Assembly (NCBI GenBank): GCA_030549335.1 | Contig: CM060198.1 | Span: 50,648,495-50,712,494 of the forward strand | From: Pontederia crassipes | Lineage: Eukaryota; Streptophyta; Magnoliopsida; Commelinales; Pontederiaceae | Direction: 5' to 3' | DNA: 64,000 nucleotides | Shown here: piece by piece, positions 32,980 to 46,273 of the stretch | How the letters are laid out: each line of letters starts with the position of its first letter | Numbering within the stretch: the stretch's first letter is position 1 | Made by a program: the position numbers and the translations under genes | Notes under the pieces: generated by a model | The model's input: the letters and a program-made list of their open reading frames with translations, nothing else | The model's database searches: none | What the model was told of the DNA's origin: nothing

Positions 32980-34440
32980 AAAGTATACGTTCAGGCTGAA
33001 TCCAATCCAGAACTGTCACAGCTTTTTTTTTCCTGGATTCGAATTGTGCATTCTTTTCTGCCATATTATTGATTAAATAAATTAATAATCTATATTATGT
33101 AATAATTATATACATATAAGGAAGGCTATATAGTACAAGATTACAAATACATCACATGTTTATATAAGTAATTATGTTAAATGATAAAATATTTAAACTT
33201 CAGTTTTTTTTTTGCAAAATGAATGTGTGTATAATGTTACATATTAATACAAATGTAATTATAGGCTTATAGATTATAGAATTAGACTGTAAAAGAAATA
33301 TTTTTTCTTTTAAACATGTCCACCGTGCACTTGACGAAAACTTATTTTGTAGCCTGCCAAATGTCAGGTCCCAAGTGAATGCTTCAATCAAGATGTTTGT
33401 GAACAAACAGACGTACGGAACGCTTAAATGAGCTGTTGTTTTGTGGGTTGCCACGTCAAAGTTTGAAACTTAATGTTAGAATTATGAAATTTTTAAAATT
33501 TTTGTTGAGTAAATAAAATATTTTATTATAAAGACTTCAGCAATCCCGTTTATTCACAAACGCTTCTTCCGCTGAGGATGTGAAAACCATGATGGGAGGT
33601 AGAGTTACTAGAACTAGGGATCCCCTCTATATATGTTTGAAGGGCCGGGGAGTTCAAGGTTAAAGAGAAATGTGAAAAAGGAATCATTCATCAGAAGATG
33701 AGAGCAAACGATATTTTAATAATGAAGCAAAGTTCCCATTAAATTATTATGTTAAATGATCTACATGACTCTCAAAGTTCTCATAAAACTATTACATTCT
33801 TTTGAACAACGATTATGGAGATAAAAGAGTTGATCAATACTGGTTCCATTGTTTTATTATTTTATGTGCAACTATCATTAGTGTTAGTATGCCATTGGGT
33901 AAGATAAGGACTATTTTCAATCTATTTGTCGTGCATTAATTAGTGTTGATATTCAAGTTTTTACATTCTCTTGAATAACTGTTCACATTAAGAGATTTTA
34001 TAAAATGGCTTAAAGAAATCATAATCTTTAAATGATTAGACAATGATCATGAGCAAAAGTATGAAAGATTGGTTGATGAATTCATGGGCTATGAACTCTT
34101 GAATTTATGAATTATTGTCATTTTCGTGATCATGATCTATGAATTGCACCACATTTTATAACGTTAAAGATTGATACCTACTATGTATCCTATGCTAGGT
34201 TTATGCATTGTCTGTGTGCTACGATTATTATCCCTAAACATATTGCGAATTAATGATCCTTATCCAATTTCATCATTTATTTAGAGTATCTTCTATTTTC
34301 ATATGACTCATAGATGTTGTTAATGATTCAAAATACTAGACTAATACAATAAAAGATGAAAATTGAGGGATACTAAGTTGCGTTCAATGCATTGTTATTT
34401 TTATTATTTATTGATAATGAGTTTTTTTCTCTAAAATGAG
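32980..34440. other. Block-B-specific 1.45 kb insertion, unidentified
   Basis: Absent from block A, which joins at about 4975/4985. A+T-rich, with a TATA-like ctatatatg near 33631 followed by gaagggccggggagttcaagg. No terminal repeats, target duplication or gene were found. Confidence 0.45.
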
Positions 34441-34835
34441 TTATGCACTATTCCAAAGAAAAGACCCTTATCATGATTAGATAAATCATTATCAATCATT
34501 GGTTTAAGAATATATTATTTTTATTATGTATACTTTAACACATTGAAAACTCTTTTAATTATAACAAAGGTATAAAAGAATTTGAAATATAATTTCCATT
34601 AATCAAAGCAATGATTTCAAAGAAATGAAAATTGAATAACATTGACCATAGATTGATTGTCCTTATTAGCATAAATTATTATATCATTATAGAGTATTCG
34701 AATAACTTATGATCTCAATTATTTCGAATAAATTTCAAGAATGGTCACTCAACTTATAAAGTATTCCCAGTAAGGTCACTCAACTTTGATTTGCAACACG
34801 AAGGTCATCCAACTTTCAAAACCCTTCAGTCACGG

Positions 34836-35249
34836 TCATCGCGATCGCCCGTAGCCCATTGTCCAGTTGATCGCATACATGGAAGCCACGTCAAATGCCA
34901 TGTGGGTGCCCACGTCAAATTCGGAGCAGCACGATGTCATGGTGAAGGTCTCGAGATCGGGTGAGAGGAGAACGTGTTGGGGTTTCGATTGGGCGACGAA
35001 GCAGGCGGTAATGGAGGACTTGAGGACGGTCATGGAGGTGGAGAGGGATGTGACGAGGGCCTCGAGGCGCTGGAGGTGGGCCTCCTTCAGATCGAGCACG
35101 ACGACGGGATAGTCGCCAGCAAAGTCATCGGAGATGAAGGGGACAACAAGGAGGGGGAGGAGGAGGACAAAGATCGTCCCTTTGGCCACGACCGCCATGG
35201 AATGGTCAAAACACAATCGTGGTTGCTCGTGGCCTGAGATCTCGGCCAT
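34836..35249 (-). pseudogene. Membrane-anchored protein fragment, block B copy
   Basis: 137 residues open from MAEISGHEQPRLCFDHSM, more complete at the start than the block A copy. One hydrophobic segment (GTIFVLLLPLLVVPFIS) and the LDLKEAHLQRLEALVTSLS stretch are visible. The last 40 residues run through the ccaactt repeat and are not believable coding sequence, so the original C-terminus is lost. Family not recognised. Confidence 0.4.
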
Positions 35250-35339
35250 GGAAGTCCAAATCGAGCTCAGGATTTAGCAGAGAATTTGGAGATAGCTTCA
35301 ATTCGGAGAGAAGGCGACAAGTCTACGACTTTGTGATTG

Positions 35340-36503
35340 TGTGGTCGGAGCAGTTATAGTTCGCGGCCTCTATCATCTCGGCCACAAGCCCCCCCACCGT
35401 CGAGGAGCTGGCCACCATAGTCACGATGCCGGCTGTTGCGGCGACTAGTGTAGGAGTTCGAGGCCATCGTAGCCGCCTAGGTTGTTGCAGACGAGGATGA
35501 GTGGCAGTTGCAGGAGGTGTTCACGATGTTCGACGCGGACGAAGATGGGAGGATCTCGACGCGGACGAATGGCAGCGAAAGAGGCGAAGAGCGACAAATG
35601 CAGATGCCGGCGGAGGAGGCGGAGAGCGGCAGGTCGCAGAGGAAGAGAGCGGAGGAGGGCGGTTGGGCGGAGGAGATCTGCACAGGGCGAATCAAAGGAG
35701 CAGCGGATGTCGGAGCAGCGGGCGGGCGAGTTCGACTGTTGGAGCAGCGAGCATCGAACGTCGGAGCAGCGGGGTCGGGTGAGTTCGACTGTCGGAGCAG
35801 CAGGGTCGGGCAAATTCGATGACGACAAGTTCGATGAGGGTGGGGTCAGGTATCGAGCGTCGGAGCAGCGGGCGTCGTCGGTCGCGGTGAAAATCGACGA
35901 GCGTGTGTAACCGTAAAAAGTGAAAACTCAGAAGAGGGTTAGGGATTTAAATTAAGTATTTAGCATCTCAATTAGACGCGACTCTACTTAGAAGCTACGG
36001 AGGCGCCACAATCGAGACGCTATTTCGAGGCTGTAGGGACGTTATATCGAATTTTCTTCCTAATTTAATATTATATGTGTAAGATTAAGTGATAATAATA
36101 TGTATATGTGCACGAGTTATAGATGTGTATTTATATGTCAATATGTGCCTCATTAAGTGAGGGTAATAAAAATTTGGCTAAGGCGACGCTATAAAGAAGC
36201 TAATGCGTCGTTAAGATATATTAGCGACACACTAGTGTCGTAGTAGCGTCTCTACTAACTTAGCGTCTCACTTTGGAGACGACAGGGTGCCGCTAATAAG
36301 TTTTCTATATTCAAATTTTCTATTTTATGTATGTAATTTTCTTTATTAAGATAGCGTCTCATCGCATTGTGCCCTGTTCCAGTCGTTTTGTTCCCTTCCC
36401 GCAATCTAAAAATTATGGAATGCATATATAATTATTCATGTATGTGCATATAAAATTTTAAGTCTATATGTATATGTGTATATAACAAAATTATGCATAT
36501 ATT

Positions 36504-36544
<41 letters not shown>

Positions 36545-37894
36545 GTGTATGTATATGTCTATATATGTGCGAGATTAAGTGACAATAACGTGTATATGTA
36601 TAGGTGTTATAAGTATATATATGTATGTATATGTTTATGTGTGAGATTAAGTGATAATATGTATATGTGTACTTATTATATATAAGTATAAGTATATACG
36701 TGTATTTATATATATATATCTATATGTGCCCGATTAAGTGAGTGTAATAAAAAATCGGCCACTGCAGAGCTATAGAGACGTTACTGAGTCGCTAAAACAT
36801 ATTAGCGACACACTAGCGTCGATGTAGCGTCTCATACGTGTTAGCGTCCCAATAAGAAGACGCCCGAGAGATGCCAATAGTGATTCGATAGCGTCAACCA
36901 CAATTGAGGCTCTATTGTGGCAGTACGTAGATGCTATTGTGGCTCCACTGCGACACTAAAATGATATAATTTATAACAAATAATGTCTCTTAAATCAACC
37001 ATCATAATTTCATGATTAAGAATATAAAAATAAATATATGTATAATTAAGATATGATATATATTGTATGGATAAGTAACATATATAATATAGGTAACAAA
37101 TTATATATTTAGGAACACTCCTATGATGTAGACATATATTAGTAATTATGTAGGAATACACATATATGTTGAAGGTACATATACAATATTTAATTTATTG
37201 ATTGATTAAAGTATAGTTATAGATAATATATGGGGTTGCGTCAAAATAGATAACATATAGCGATATAAATATAGATAGTCTACATATAGTTATCTATTTC
37301 TTAATTAACATATATAGTTATGAGATGCCAAGTAAGTGTAATAATAGTGCTAATTAAGCGTTGTATATGTTACATGCGTAGGAAACAATAGGAATATGTC
37401 TTCATATTGTCGTCTACATAGCGTCGTATCAAATGGGACGCCAGATAGCATCTCGATAGCGTCTCTGAAGATGCAACGCTAACGAACGTTATTGATGCGA
37501 GAACAACACTAGGTTCTCCCGCGCACTTTTGCTTCATGGTGCGCAATAATAGCGACTTCCTGGCGTCGCTATGGCGCCTTCGTTAGCATCTATTTCTCGA
37601 AATGTTAAGATAACGCTAATGTGACGCTATTGAGAGGCAAGTAGTGTCTCCTATTAGGGACTCAACTGAGATGTCATAACGGTGCTCGTGTCGTCGACTT
37701 AGCGTCACCATGTTTCGAGATGCTATTTGGCGTCGCTAATCGCCAATTTTCTTGTAGTCATTGCTCGTCATGTTCGCGACCCTCAGAGACGAGGGGTGCA
37801 CGACTGCATGCTCGACGACTGCCAGAGGATGATCGATGATGATAGTTTCATTTGCTTCAACGACATTACCAGCATGATGATCGCTCGGAGGTAA
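35340..37894 (+). pseudogene. Calmodulin-like EF-hand gene split by the same CACTA-like insertion, block B copy
   Basis: Left piece ends MFDADEDGRISTRT near 35571 (one loop Gly changed to Glu relative to block A); right piece starts ATGTTCGCGACC near 37768 and ends at a stop at 37892-37894. The insertion point is the same base region as in block A, so the gene was already broken before the duplication. Part of the third-to-second EF-hand linker (near 35450) is deleted here. Confidence 0.7.
35572..37757 (-). mobile_element. CACTA-like element, block B copy
   Basis: Same structure as 6237-8391, with the clearer terminus ttttcttgtagtc at about 37745-37757. The left GC-rich part has four imperfect copies of a 30-bp unit with ggagcagcggggtcgggcga (about 35700-35820). 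The agcgtc/gacgct words continue to 37740. Contains a (TA)n run at 36510-36542. Confidence 0.55.
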
Positions 37895-38019
37895 GCATAG
37901 TCAGCCTGTAATGATAGCAGGATTCATTCGAGAAATGGAGCTAGAGTTTGAAGAATGATGAGAGGTTGTCCTTGTCGGAGAGGAACCAATCGAAGGGGTC
38001 CAGTTGACGATGACAAACA

Positions 38020-38870
38020 ACAAGTATAGAGGTGGCTCCCATCATGATTTCACACAATGTATCACTTAGCTCCGCACGGTACTTAGCTTCATCTTATCTC
38101 ATCCTATTTCTGAGAACATATCAGAGAACAATAGATGGCTTTCAAAGGTGGCTCAATACGGATTCTAGAGGTGGCTCCCACCTTGATTTCTCATGATGTA
38201 GCACTTAGCTCCACACCGCACTTAGCTCCATCTTATCTCATCCCAATTTTGGAGAACAAAATGATGGATTGGATTCTAGACGCGACCCCTACGAATTCTA
38301 GAGGTCGCTCTCCGCATGATTTCTCACAATGTAGCACTTAGCTCCGCATGGCACTTCGCTCCAACCACCATATGCATGATACATACAAATGTAGATGCAT
38401 GATTCATCATATAATAATTGTGTTTCGAATATCAGAAGATGAATCATCTCATATACTATTTCAAATGGAAGATGATTGCACATTTCAAAATCCATTCATA
38501 TCACATCAAATAGGCTTTTCAAATGTACAATCACTTGATCAATCATATCAAATATACTTTTCATAAAAAATATATCCAAAATATATTCAATATAGATCAC
38601 AATCAATGTCACACCGAATTTATAAGATGTGAATAGTAGGAGAAACCAATTTACCTCTTATGACAATATTAAAAGACTTTTCCCTTTTTCATTTCCCCTA
38701 TTACTCTTCCAATCTTATAACGTTCTTATCAATACTATGGAGTGCATGCCAACATGTCCTACAGGGACACAACAATGATCAATGTTATATGCCCCTCATG
38801 CCTTTAGCCTTATAACTTAGTTAATTGATCAATAACAAGAGTTCATCTTGTACCCTGGAAAATTGCATGC
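38020..38870 (-). repeat. Degenerate long-LTR piece, inverted, block B copy
   Basis: Counterpart of 8655-9450; reads on the minus strand like 47590-48690 within the solo LTR. Unlike block A it continues past catgctttgtga into 38870-38982, the outer flank of the copia solo LTR. Confidence 0.6.
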
Positions 38871-38982
38871 TTTGTGAAATAAAATTCATATCTCTTAATA
38901 TAAATAATGACATCGAATGATTCCAATTTTACTTAACTCCAATTACAAAAGTCTTAATGTGCAAAGTTTCAGATCTTATTTC

Positions 38983-40102
38983 TGTTGGAGCAAAGTTTTA
39001 ATGACATATTAAATTGCATTTTGATGATACAAACCTCGAAAGATTAAAGTTAAATGCTGAAAAAGTTTAAAGAAAAAGAGACAACTTTATGCACTACAAT
39101 TTGATTAAATAATTGACTATGATCTTATTAGATTCTTGATGAATCATAAATATCAAAATTGTAGATAATCTTGTTATCTATCCATAGAATTCAAGAATAT
39201 CTAATTTGGATAACTGCAAAAGGTTATGCTCAAAATAGTACAGGTCGATCAACTTGCCAATCGACAGAATGAAAGTCGATCAAAACAACTATGGTCGACC
39301 CATCCAATATACCGGTCGACTGATCAAAATGATGAGACTATACTGGTCAACGCCGAGATAATATCGGTCGACCGACCAGCTGTAGTCAGTGAAGAAAATA
39401 AGTGCAACGGTCTCCGGATCAAATGAACAGTAACGATCAATTTTGAAGGAGAAATTTGTGGAACAATTTCTGGAAGAATTTTCCATATACTAAAGCCTTT
39501 AAAAGAAGTGCCAAAGTCATAATCAAAAGCATCCTTCCACGCCTTGAAGAAAACTTCAAGTTATCAAAAGAATACATTTTCCTTGAAGTTTTCATTTTAA
39601 ATTTTCTCTGCTTTCTCTCTTCTCCTCTTGTGAGCTTAGCATTGTAAAAGAGAGAAACATTTTATTTAGAAAAATACCGAGAGAGCTCCTATGTAAAAGA
39701 GGGTCCAAATCTTACCTCTTGAGTGAGTGAAATGATTAACTTCATTGGAGGAGAGGTGAGCCTTACCTCTCAAAGTGGAGAAAAGGTGATGGTGTAAAGA
39801 GTTTTTTCTTCCTTGCCCCGTTTGGAACAAAGGAAGAGTTCTAGTGAAATCTCTTACGGTCTCGAGGTCGAGAAGTTGGAGCGGAGACATAGGCCAAGAT
39901 GTGGTCAAATCTCATCAACAATCATTGTGTTCATTGTGTTTGAATTCTCTCTCTCCCTATCATATTGTGTTTGATGTGATCTAAGTTGTATTATTTCTTA
40001 AAAGGATTAACGAATCGGACTTAAGCTTCCGTGATGATTTTCGTTAAATTAGTACTTTTATTTTAAACACGAAGCCCTCTTGGTGTCCTTTGGGATCCTA
40101 TA
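38983..40102 (+). mobile_element. Solo LTR of the copia family (1120 bp)
   Basis: Starts tgttggagcaaag and ends ggatcctata, flanked by atttc (38978-38982) and atttt (40103-40107). The flanks match those of the full element in block A, so the interior was lost here by LTR-LTR recombination after the duplication, or the duplication copied two allelic states. TATA region near 39495 is mutated (cctttaaaag). Confidence 0.85.
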
Positions 40103-40107
40103 ATTTT

Positions 40108-43100
40108 ATTATCGTTTGTTCTCAGGAAAATCAACATTCATGCTAACTTTCATGTTGTTTCTGTGTTCTGACTGTCTAAGTGATCTTGCTTTCATGATTT
40201 TCTTAAAATAGTAAACATCACTTGTTATAGTAGTTATAATTTTTCTCTAAAATTAAATTTCCTAGGGTAATCATAAATTCCTTGAATTCTCACTCTCTGT
40301 AATGAACACAATAAATTTAACAAATACTAACATAATCTGTCCTAAATTTCATTATGACAAATTGAGTAAGGTTCGATTAACAATTTATAACTTCCCTTAA
40401 TAATAACCTTTTTTTATGATTTCAACTCTATATGAAACCTAACATCCGCATCTTTCTTACCCTAAATTATCAAATAATTCTGTGACATATTAGATTTAAT
40501 ACATAATTTACAAAATCAAGTAATAATTTCATAGGACACAAAGATAGCACCTTAAAGAAGAGAATCTAACTTTATCTACAAATATCTGATTAACTTGATT
40601 CCAAACTTTGTGAAAGTAGACTCCGAGAGGATCAATCAAAGTAAATTACATAATTTTTTTAAGAATCCGAACATATGGAAATGTATAGATAAAGTTTTAG
40701 GAGCAATTTGGACATGCTTAGGGTTACCCTTGCTCATGAGCAACATGGATTTTACCCCATGATTAACTAAGATCTGAGAATGAATGAGACGAGAGAGTTT
40801 CAGAGGAAACCTAACTAGGTAATTATACAATTGAAATCAAAGGATATTCAAATATGAACTTACCACAAGGAAAAACCCTAATTCCTATCTCTTTTCTCCA
40901 ATTTCTTCAACATAGAGTACATCCTCTTTGTTTTTCTTTTGGATGTCGAATAGGGCAGGTAGAGGTGAGGAGTGGTAAAACCTCTATATTTTAAAGGATA
41001 AGATTGGAGAAACCGACTGGCGAGGCCAAGGTATGAAATTACCCTTGTAGTTGACAATATTTACATGTAAGTGCCATTATTTACCCAAGATAACCCAAGA
41101 TGAAAGTAAATGGTTTTGCCTTTTCCTTTTATGTATTTATTTATTCATTTACTAAAGACATTACATGTAAATAGGAAATTATCCCCTATTTGGATTCAAA
41201 TAAAATATTTTAAAAATATATAACCAAGAAATCAAATTTTAAATTTTTTGTCCAAAGAACAACAATCGTGATTTTATAGATTTTTTTATTTTGTGTCTAC
41301 ATTTTATCAAACTAAAATACATCTTAAAAATTATTAAAAATCACTTTTAGGATTCTTTGATATATAGGAACAATTAATTTGGTGGGTACAACAAATGTCA
41401 CATTTGAAAATGACATATCATTCTTCAAATAAATGTCAAAATATTTGATATTTTCACTTAAACATTGAATATGTGTGCAAGCTTACTATTCATTAGAAGT
41501 ACCTTAGGATCACTACCATGTGGTCATTCTAAAAGATTTGACCAAAATTTTCTTACTCAACCATCAAGTTTAACATCACATGTAGATATAAAACATATTG
41601 CAAAGATTTCGTAATATCAAGGCTGTATGAATCATATGATAGTGATCATACTCTACAGAAATCATTTTTTGCCATGTGTCACTTTTGACTTAATCATATT
41701 GCAAAGACTTCTAATTTTGTGTGATTATCTATGATCAAATTATACAACAAAATGAGTTAATTCTCTGTCTGTCTTCTTGTCGCATATATTTATAAATAAT
41801 GAAATAATAATATTTTTAAAGTAATGACATCGAGATGGTTGTTATGCTCCCGCTCATCCCCCACTATCCAAAAAATAATTATCATTCATTAAAAATAATA
41901 TGTTATGCCAAGATACTATTCTAAACATTTTAAAAAGATGAACATTCAAAAATAATTTAAAAAAATATATGATGTGATTAACATACTATTTTAAAAATTT
42001 ACATAATAAATATGCATAATAATACTAATATGCATAAAATCATATGTCATACAATTTTTTAGAAAATTTATCCAAATAATTTTCTAATTTACATTACATG
42101 ATTATTTTCAAACAAAATTTTCATTTCCATGATAATTCATCACATAATAATTTTTATGAAATGCTCATTTTTGTACTATTCTTCAAATTAAGTATATTTC
42201 ACTTATACTTAAATAAATGTGGCATGATAACTTTTATGAATATCAATATAAACGTAATAACATGGAATAATATTCATGAATACTAAATACACATATTTAA
42301 ATGTTCTTTAGTTTTGCAAAATATTCATAATCTAACACCTCAACGTGCATAAATGACAAATATTCTAATTTCTCATAATATGTTTATCATGACAAATATA
42401 TGTATGACTTCAAGTAGTTTGATTCAAATGCAAATGCAAATGGACATGCCATATGCAACATTTGGCTTTCGGTGCATGAAATCATTTTACTACGTTTGAA
42501 AGTGCATGGAGGGAGGGATGTGGACAAATGACAAATTCTCAAAATCATTTTTTGAGCTATTTGAAAGACTAAACATAGATCCTTTGTGTCAAAAAAATGT
42601 TTGTGCCAAGGCAAGCTCAGTTGTTTGTGTCACTCGCTATAAAAAAAAAAGTGCCCTGCCGTGTTGAATAAGACCCAGAAGCGTAGGCGTTTGCCAAGGC
42701 AAGCTGTCTCACTTAGCCCGCATCATACTTTAATATGTCGCTTTAAAAAAATTGCAACTACCATAATCGGCCTTGTTTAATAAAACCCAGAAAACTATCT
42801 CCCAATCTTATTTATACAATGCTCTACTGCAAGTGCTTATCCCCTTTTTCTATTATTTTTGTTTTTTTTTTCCTTTTGACATTTCTAGATGAACTACTTA
42901 ACACTCATTTTAACTGAAAGCAGTCATTTATTAGACAATTCAAATTGGAGTTTTCATGTAACGAACAACTTAATAATGTAAAACCCCCAAATTGCCTTTG
43001 CCATCACTAACAATGCTATGCTCTGACCAAAACCTTGACTTTGATTGATTCTTTAATTAGGATATAATATAAGCGGAAGAACTACTATTAACTATAATTG

Positions 43101-43170
43101 TGAAAGTCTAATAGAATATCTAATGTGAATTATAATGTCGATGACATCAATTGTTAAGGCGGAAGTCTAA
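40108..43170. other. Non-coding part of block B
   Basis: Collinear with 21080-24211. A+T-rich, no gene seen; same gtttgccaaggcaagctc pieces near 42600-42710. Confidence 0.5.
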
Positions 43171-45480
43171 AGTAAAAAAATGAGGACAATGTTCTAAGAC
43201 TACTCCATATGCACATCACCATCACAAACATCGGCAGTCGCTTGAGCTCATCTTTCATTACTCTTATTACTTGCAGGATTAATGTAGGGAAAATAATAAC
43301 TCACGAGCTTCGCAACTCACTAGGTGGATAATAAACCAATAGATAAATAGTAACAATAAAGAAGCATGGAGTTAGTGTAACATAATCATCAATACAAATC
43401 AATGGAAAGAAATCAATATCATACTTTAATACAAATCAATGCTATAGTCTGTCAGTGTATTGAACCAATACCATGCACTAAAGAAGATCAATGAAAGAAC
43501 TAAGGCTAAACTTTGAGTGAGTCAATGTAATAACTAATAAATGACAATACCTTGAATGGTTCATCGATACAATGTCTATGAGTAAAATAACAATCTATGA
43601 TAAACACTACCGATGGATGAAAATAATACTCTGATTATCGACGATAGAGGTCAATGTGATGCCTATAGGAAGAATCAAGTTGAGTTTGAGCAATGCAATA
43701 AAATATGGTGTAAGGACAATAACAATCCAACATGATGATCAAGGTCAATGAGATAGATCAATTCAATGCTCTATATTACTTTACTCTGAATTTTGGTGCC
43801 ATATGATATGCTCTGAATCAATGTGCATATTCCTATGCTTTAACTATGCTCTGAGTGTATTTTCAATGCTTTGGTTGGAAGTTATAATCAACTTATTTAT
43901 TTTTTATATTTCTATGCAATGTCATTGATTAACGTATTCGTTACAATAAGGTGTCATGTACTTCATGAGGTTAGTGATTGTGCACATTACGGTGATCACC
44001 CTCCATAAAGAGGAGTGTATCTTTTTTCATTACACGATGAGAAAAAATCGTGCAACGAGAAAAAAATTATGCCTCAACACTAACTGCAATACTATACCAT
44101 GAGCTTCCGTCAATCCGTAACATGAGCATCGAAGCTTTTATCTTTAATTAATTCGGTTCTCATCTTTGCCCGAATTGAGACGGTCATAACGATGTCATTA
44201 CAACAATCAAGATAACAATGTCATGCAATCGGTGGAATCAGATATGATTTAAACTCTGAATTTAATCTATGCAATGACAATTCTCTAGATATGCATCAAT
44301 GCTCTAGATATAATTAATAAGATCAAAGAGTTATAAACCCTTGGATATAATCTATGAAATGAGTTAGAATTAATTAAGATTAATCAGGCAATAGATACAA
44401 ATGATAATTCGGAATAGCCATCGAGTTTAGGTCATGACCTGTAAATCAGTAATTAATAATAAAATATGATTAATCATTCTCTACTATGACAATACCCTAG
44501 GTCTTGATATCAGTAAGGTCATAGCAATGAACAATTAAAATAATTAACAATACAATGATCAAGGATGATATCAATATTACCTATGTTTTCGATAGAATTA
44601 GACGATTAACAAATCATGGATCAAACAATAAGAAATCATGATACAATACATTCTATCAGGATGTCAATGTACTTGGATAGATCATAATCCATGAAGCAAA
44701 AATCGAATAATAATCAATTAAAAACATAACCATAACATAACTTTAATAGAAATCAAACATATCAGATATCATGAATTGGCATTAAAATAATAATAAAATA
44801 ATGATCACATCATAATTAATTAATATAATAAGGTAAAATAGCACATGCAATACAATTTGGCAGAACCCGAGCCAGGTTCTGTGCTCTGTGTTCTATTTTC
44901 TCGGCCATGGCCCGGGCCGAGTGTGACCCGAGCTCGAGTCGAGTTTGAACCCTGGATACAAGCTATTGGAACTCAGGCCGGGCCAATCGGAACCTGGCCG
45001 AGTTTCGACATCTGCGCGTGCTGATGGTGTCAAACACGGGTCGGGCAGCGTTGAACTCGGGCCGGGTTCAACGCCGGTTTCGCCCGATAACTATTATACT
45101 CGTGCCGGGTTCTATAAACCCGGGCCGAGTTCTAGGATTTTGGCGAGAATAGTGACACTAATTACTCAATTTTCGACATAGTTTCACCAAAATAAACCTC
45201 TTACGGCTAAACTAATCATATAGGACAAATAATGGATGACATGAGACGATGCTATGACTCTAGTTGTACCCTAACAACATACAAATTTATTGTTAAAACT
45301 GTTCCAAAGGTCGATCCACCTACCTTTATGTGAATTCTCTATTGTTCGATTGATGCATGCAAAATACAATATATAAATTAGCCATGCATTTAATCACATT
45401 TCGATTCCATTTCATGTAGCATGCATCATTTTCTGACCTTATTTACTTTAATTTTATAAAAAATTGAAATCTACCCAAAT
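43171..45480. other. Unidentified A+T-rich DNA, probably decayed LTR element
   Basis: No gene. Rich in gatcaatg / aatcaatg words. A GC-rich patch at 44870-45140 repeats gggccgagttc and gggccgggttc. Phrases such as gagcttcgcaactcactagg resemble plant LTR sequence but no ends were found. Confidence 0.4.
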
Positions 45481-45724
45481 TATATGTATGATTGCAGAAA
45501 AAGCAAGAGAATTGAGTCAGAAATCCACAAAAACAAACGTCACTCAAATTGAAGTTAAAATAACGGAGACAGAAAGTGTAAATTGGTGAAGGCTGTCAGG
45601 GCAGAATTGAATCTAATGGGTCATTATATGACCATGACGATCGTAACAATAGGGACGTGAACAGCCCGTTACGGTCCGTTAAAAGGCTCAATTTTGAGTC
45701 AGAATCTGATTTGGACACTGTAAG

Positions 45725-46240
45725 TGTTACATCCCAAAATTTCACCACAAAATAATTAACTTAATCAATCATTAATTAAGCTAGTTATTTTTTATTATAT
45801 AGTATTACTTGATGTTAACATCCGAATTCTCTTAAGTTAAATTGCAAAAGGTTAATCAAGGATTTAGTAAGTTAATGACTCGCTGATGTAAGTTTGACCA
45901 AAATATTGTATTGTAATTTTTATGTAAAAATTAATTATTTAACTTATTTAAGGATTTTGGTACATTAATGACTATTATTTACTTGATTTATTATAACAAA
46001 TAATTTACTATTTTTTTGGTCTATGATTTAACTCATATTGAATTATTTGATTAAAATGAATTGTTCAATACTTGTTTTATGCTCTTTGTACTAATCAAAT
46101 AGTTAAGCTTAAAGGTATTCCACCCCACAACCTTACATCCTGTCGCATCCATCTACTCACCTACACCTTGTACAAGCCACCACATTTGGATAAGTAAGAA
46201 CCGGTCAAACACACAATTGGTAAAGATAATCTTCTCATAT

Positions 46241-46273
<33 letters not shown>

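Larger units (their letters stand above)
29920..43170. repeat. Segmental duplication, block B
   Basis: Second copy of block A. Starts inside the NAA38 coding exon and ends at agtctaa (43170), where block A continues into X1 but B is interrupted by the intruding block. Its own extra sequence is about 32980-34440; it lacks A's nested elements. Confidence 0.85.

Noticed and set aside
44870-45140. GC-rich gggccgagttc repeats as a possible gene fragment.
   Set aside because: One 78-codon frame exists but follows the repeat; no domain, no splice sites.
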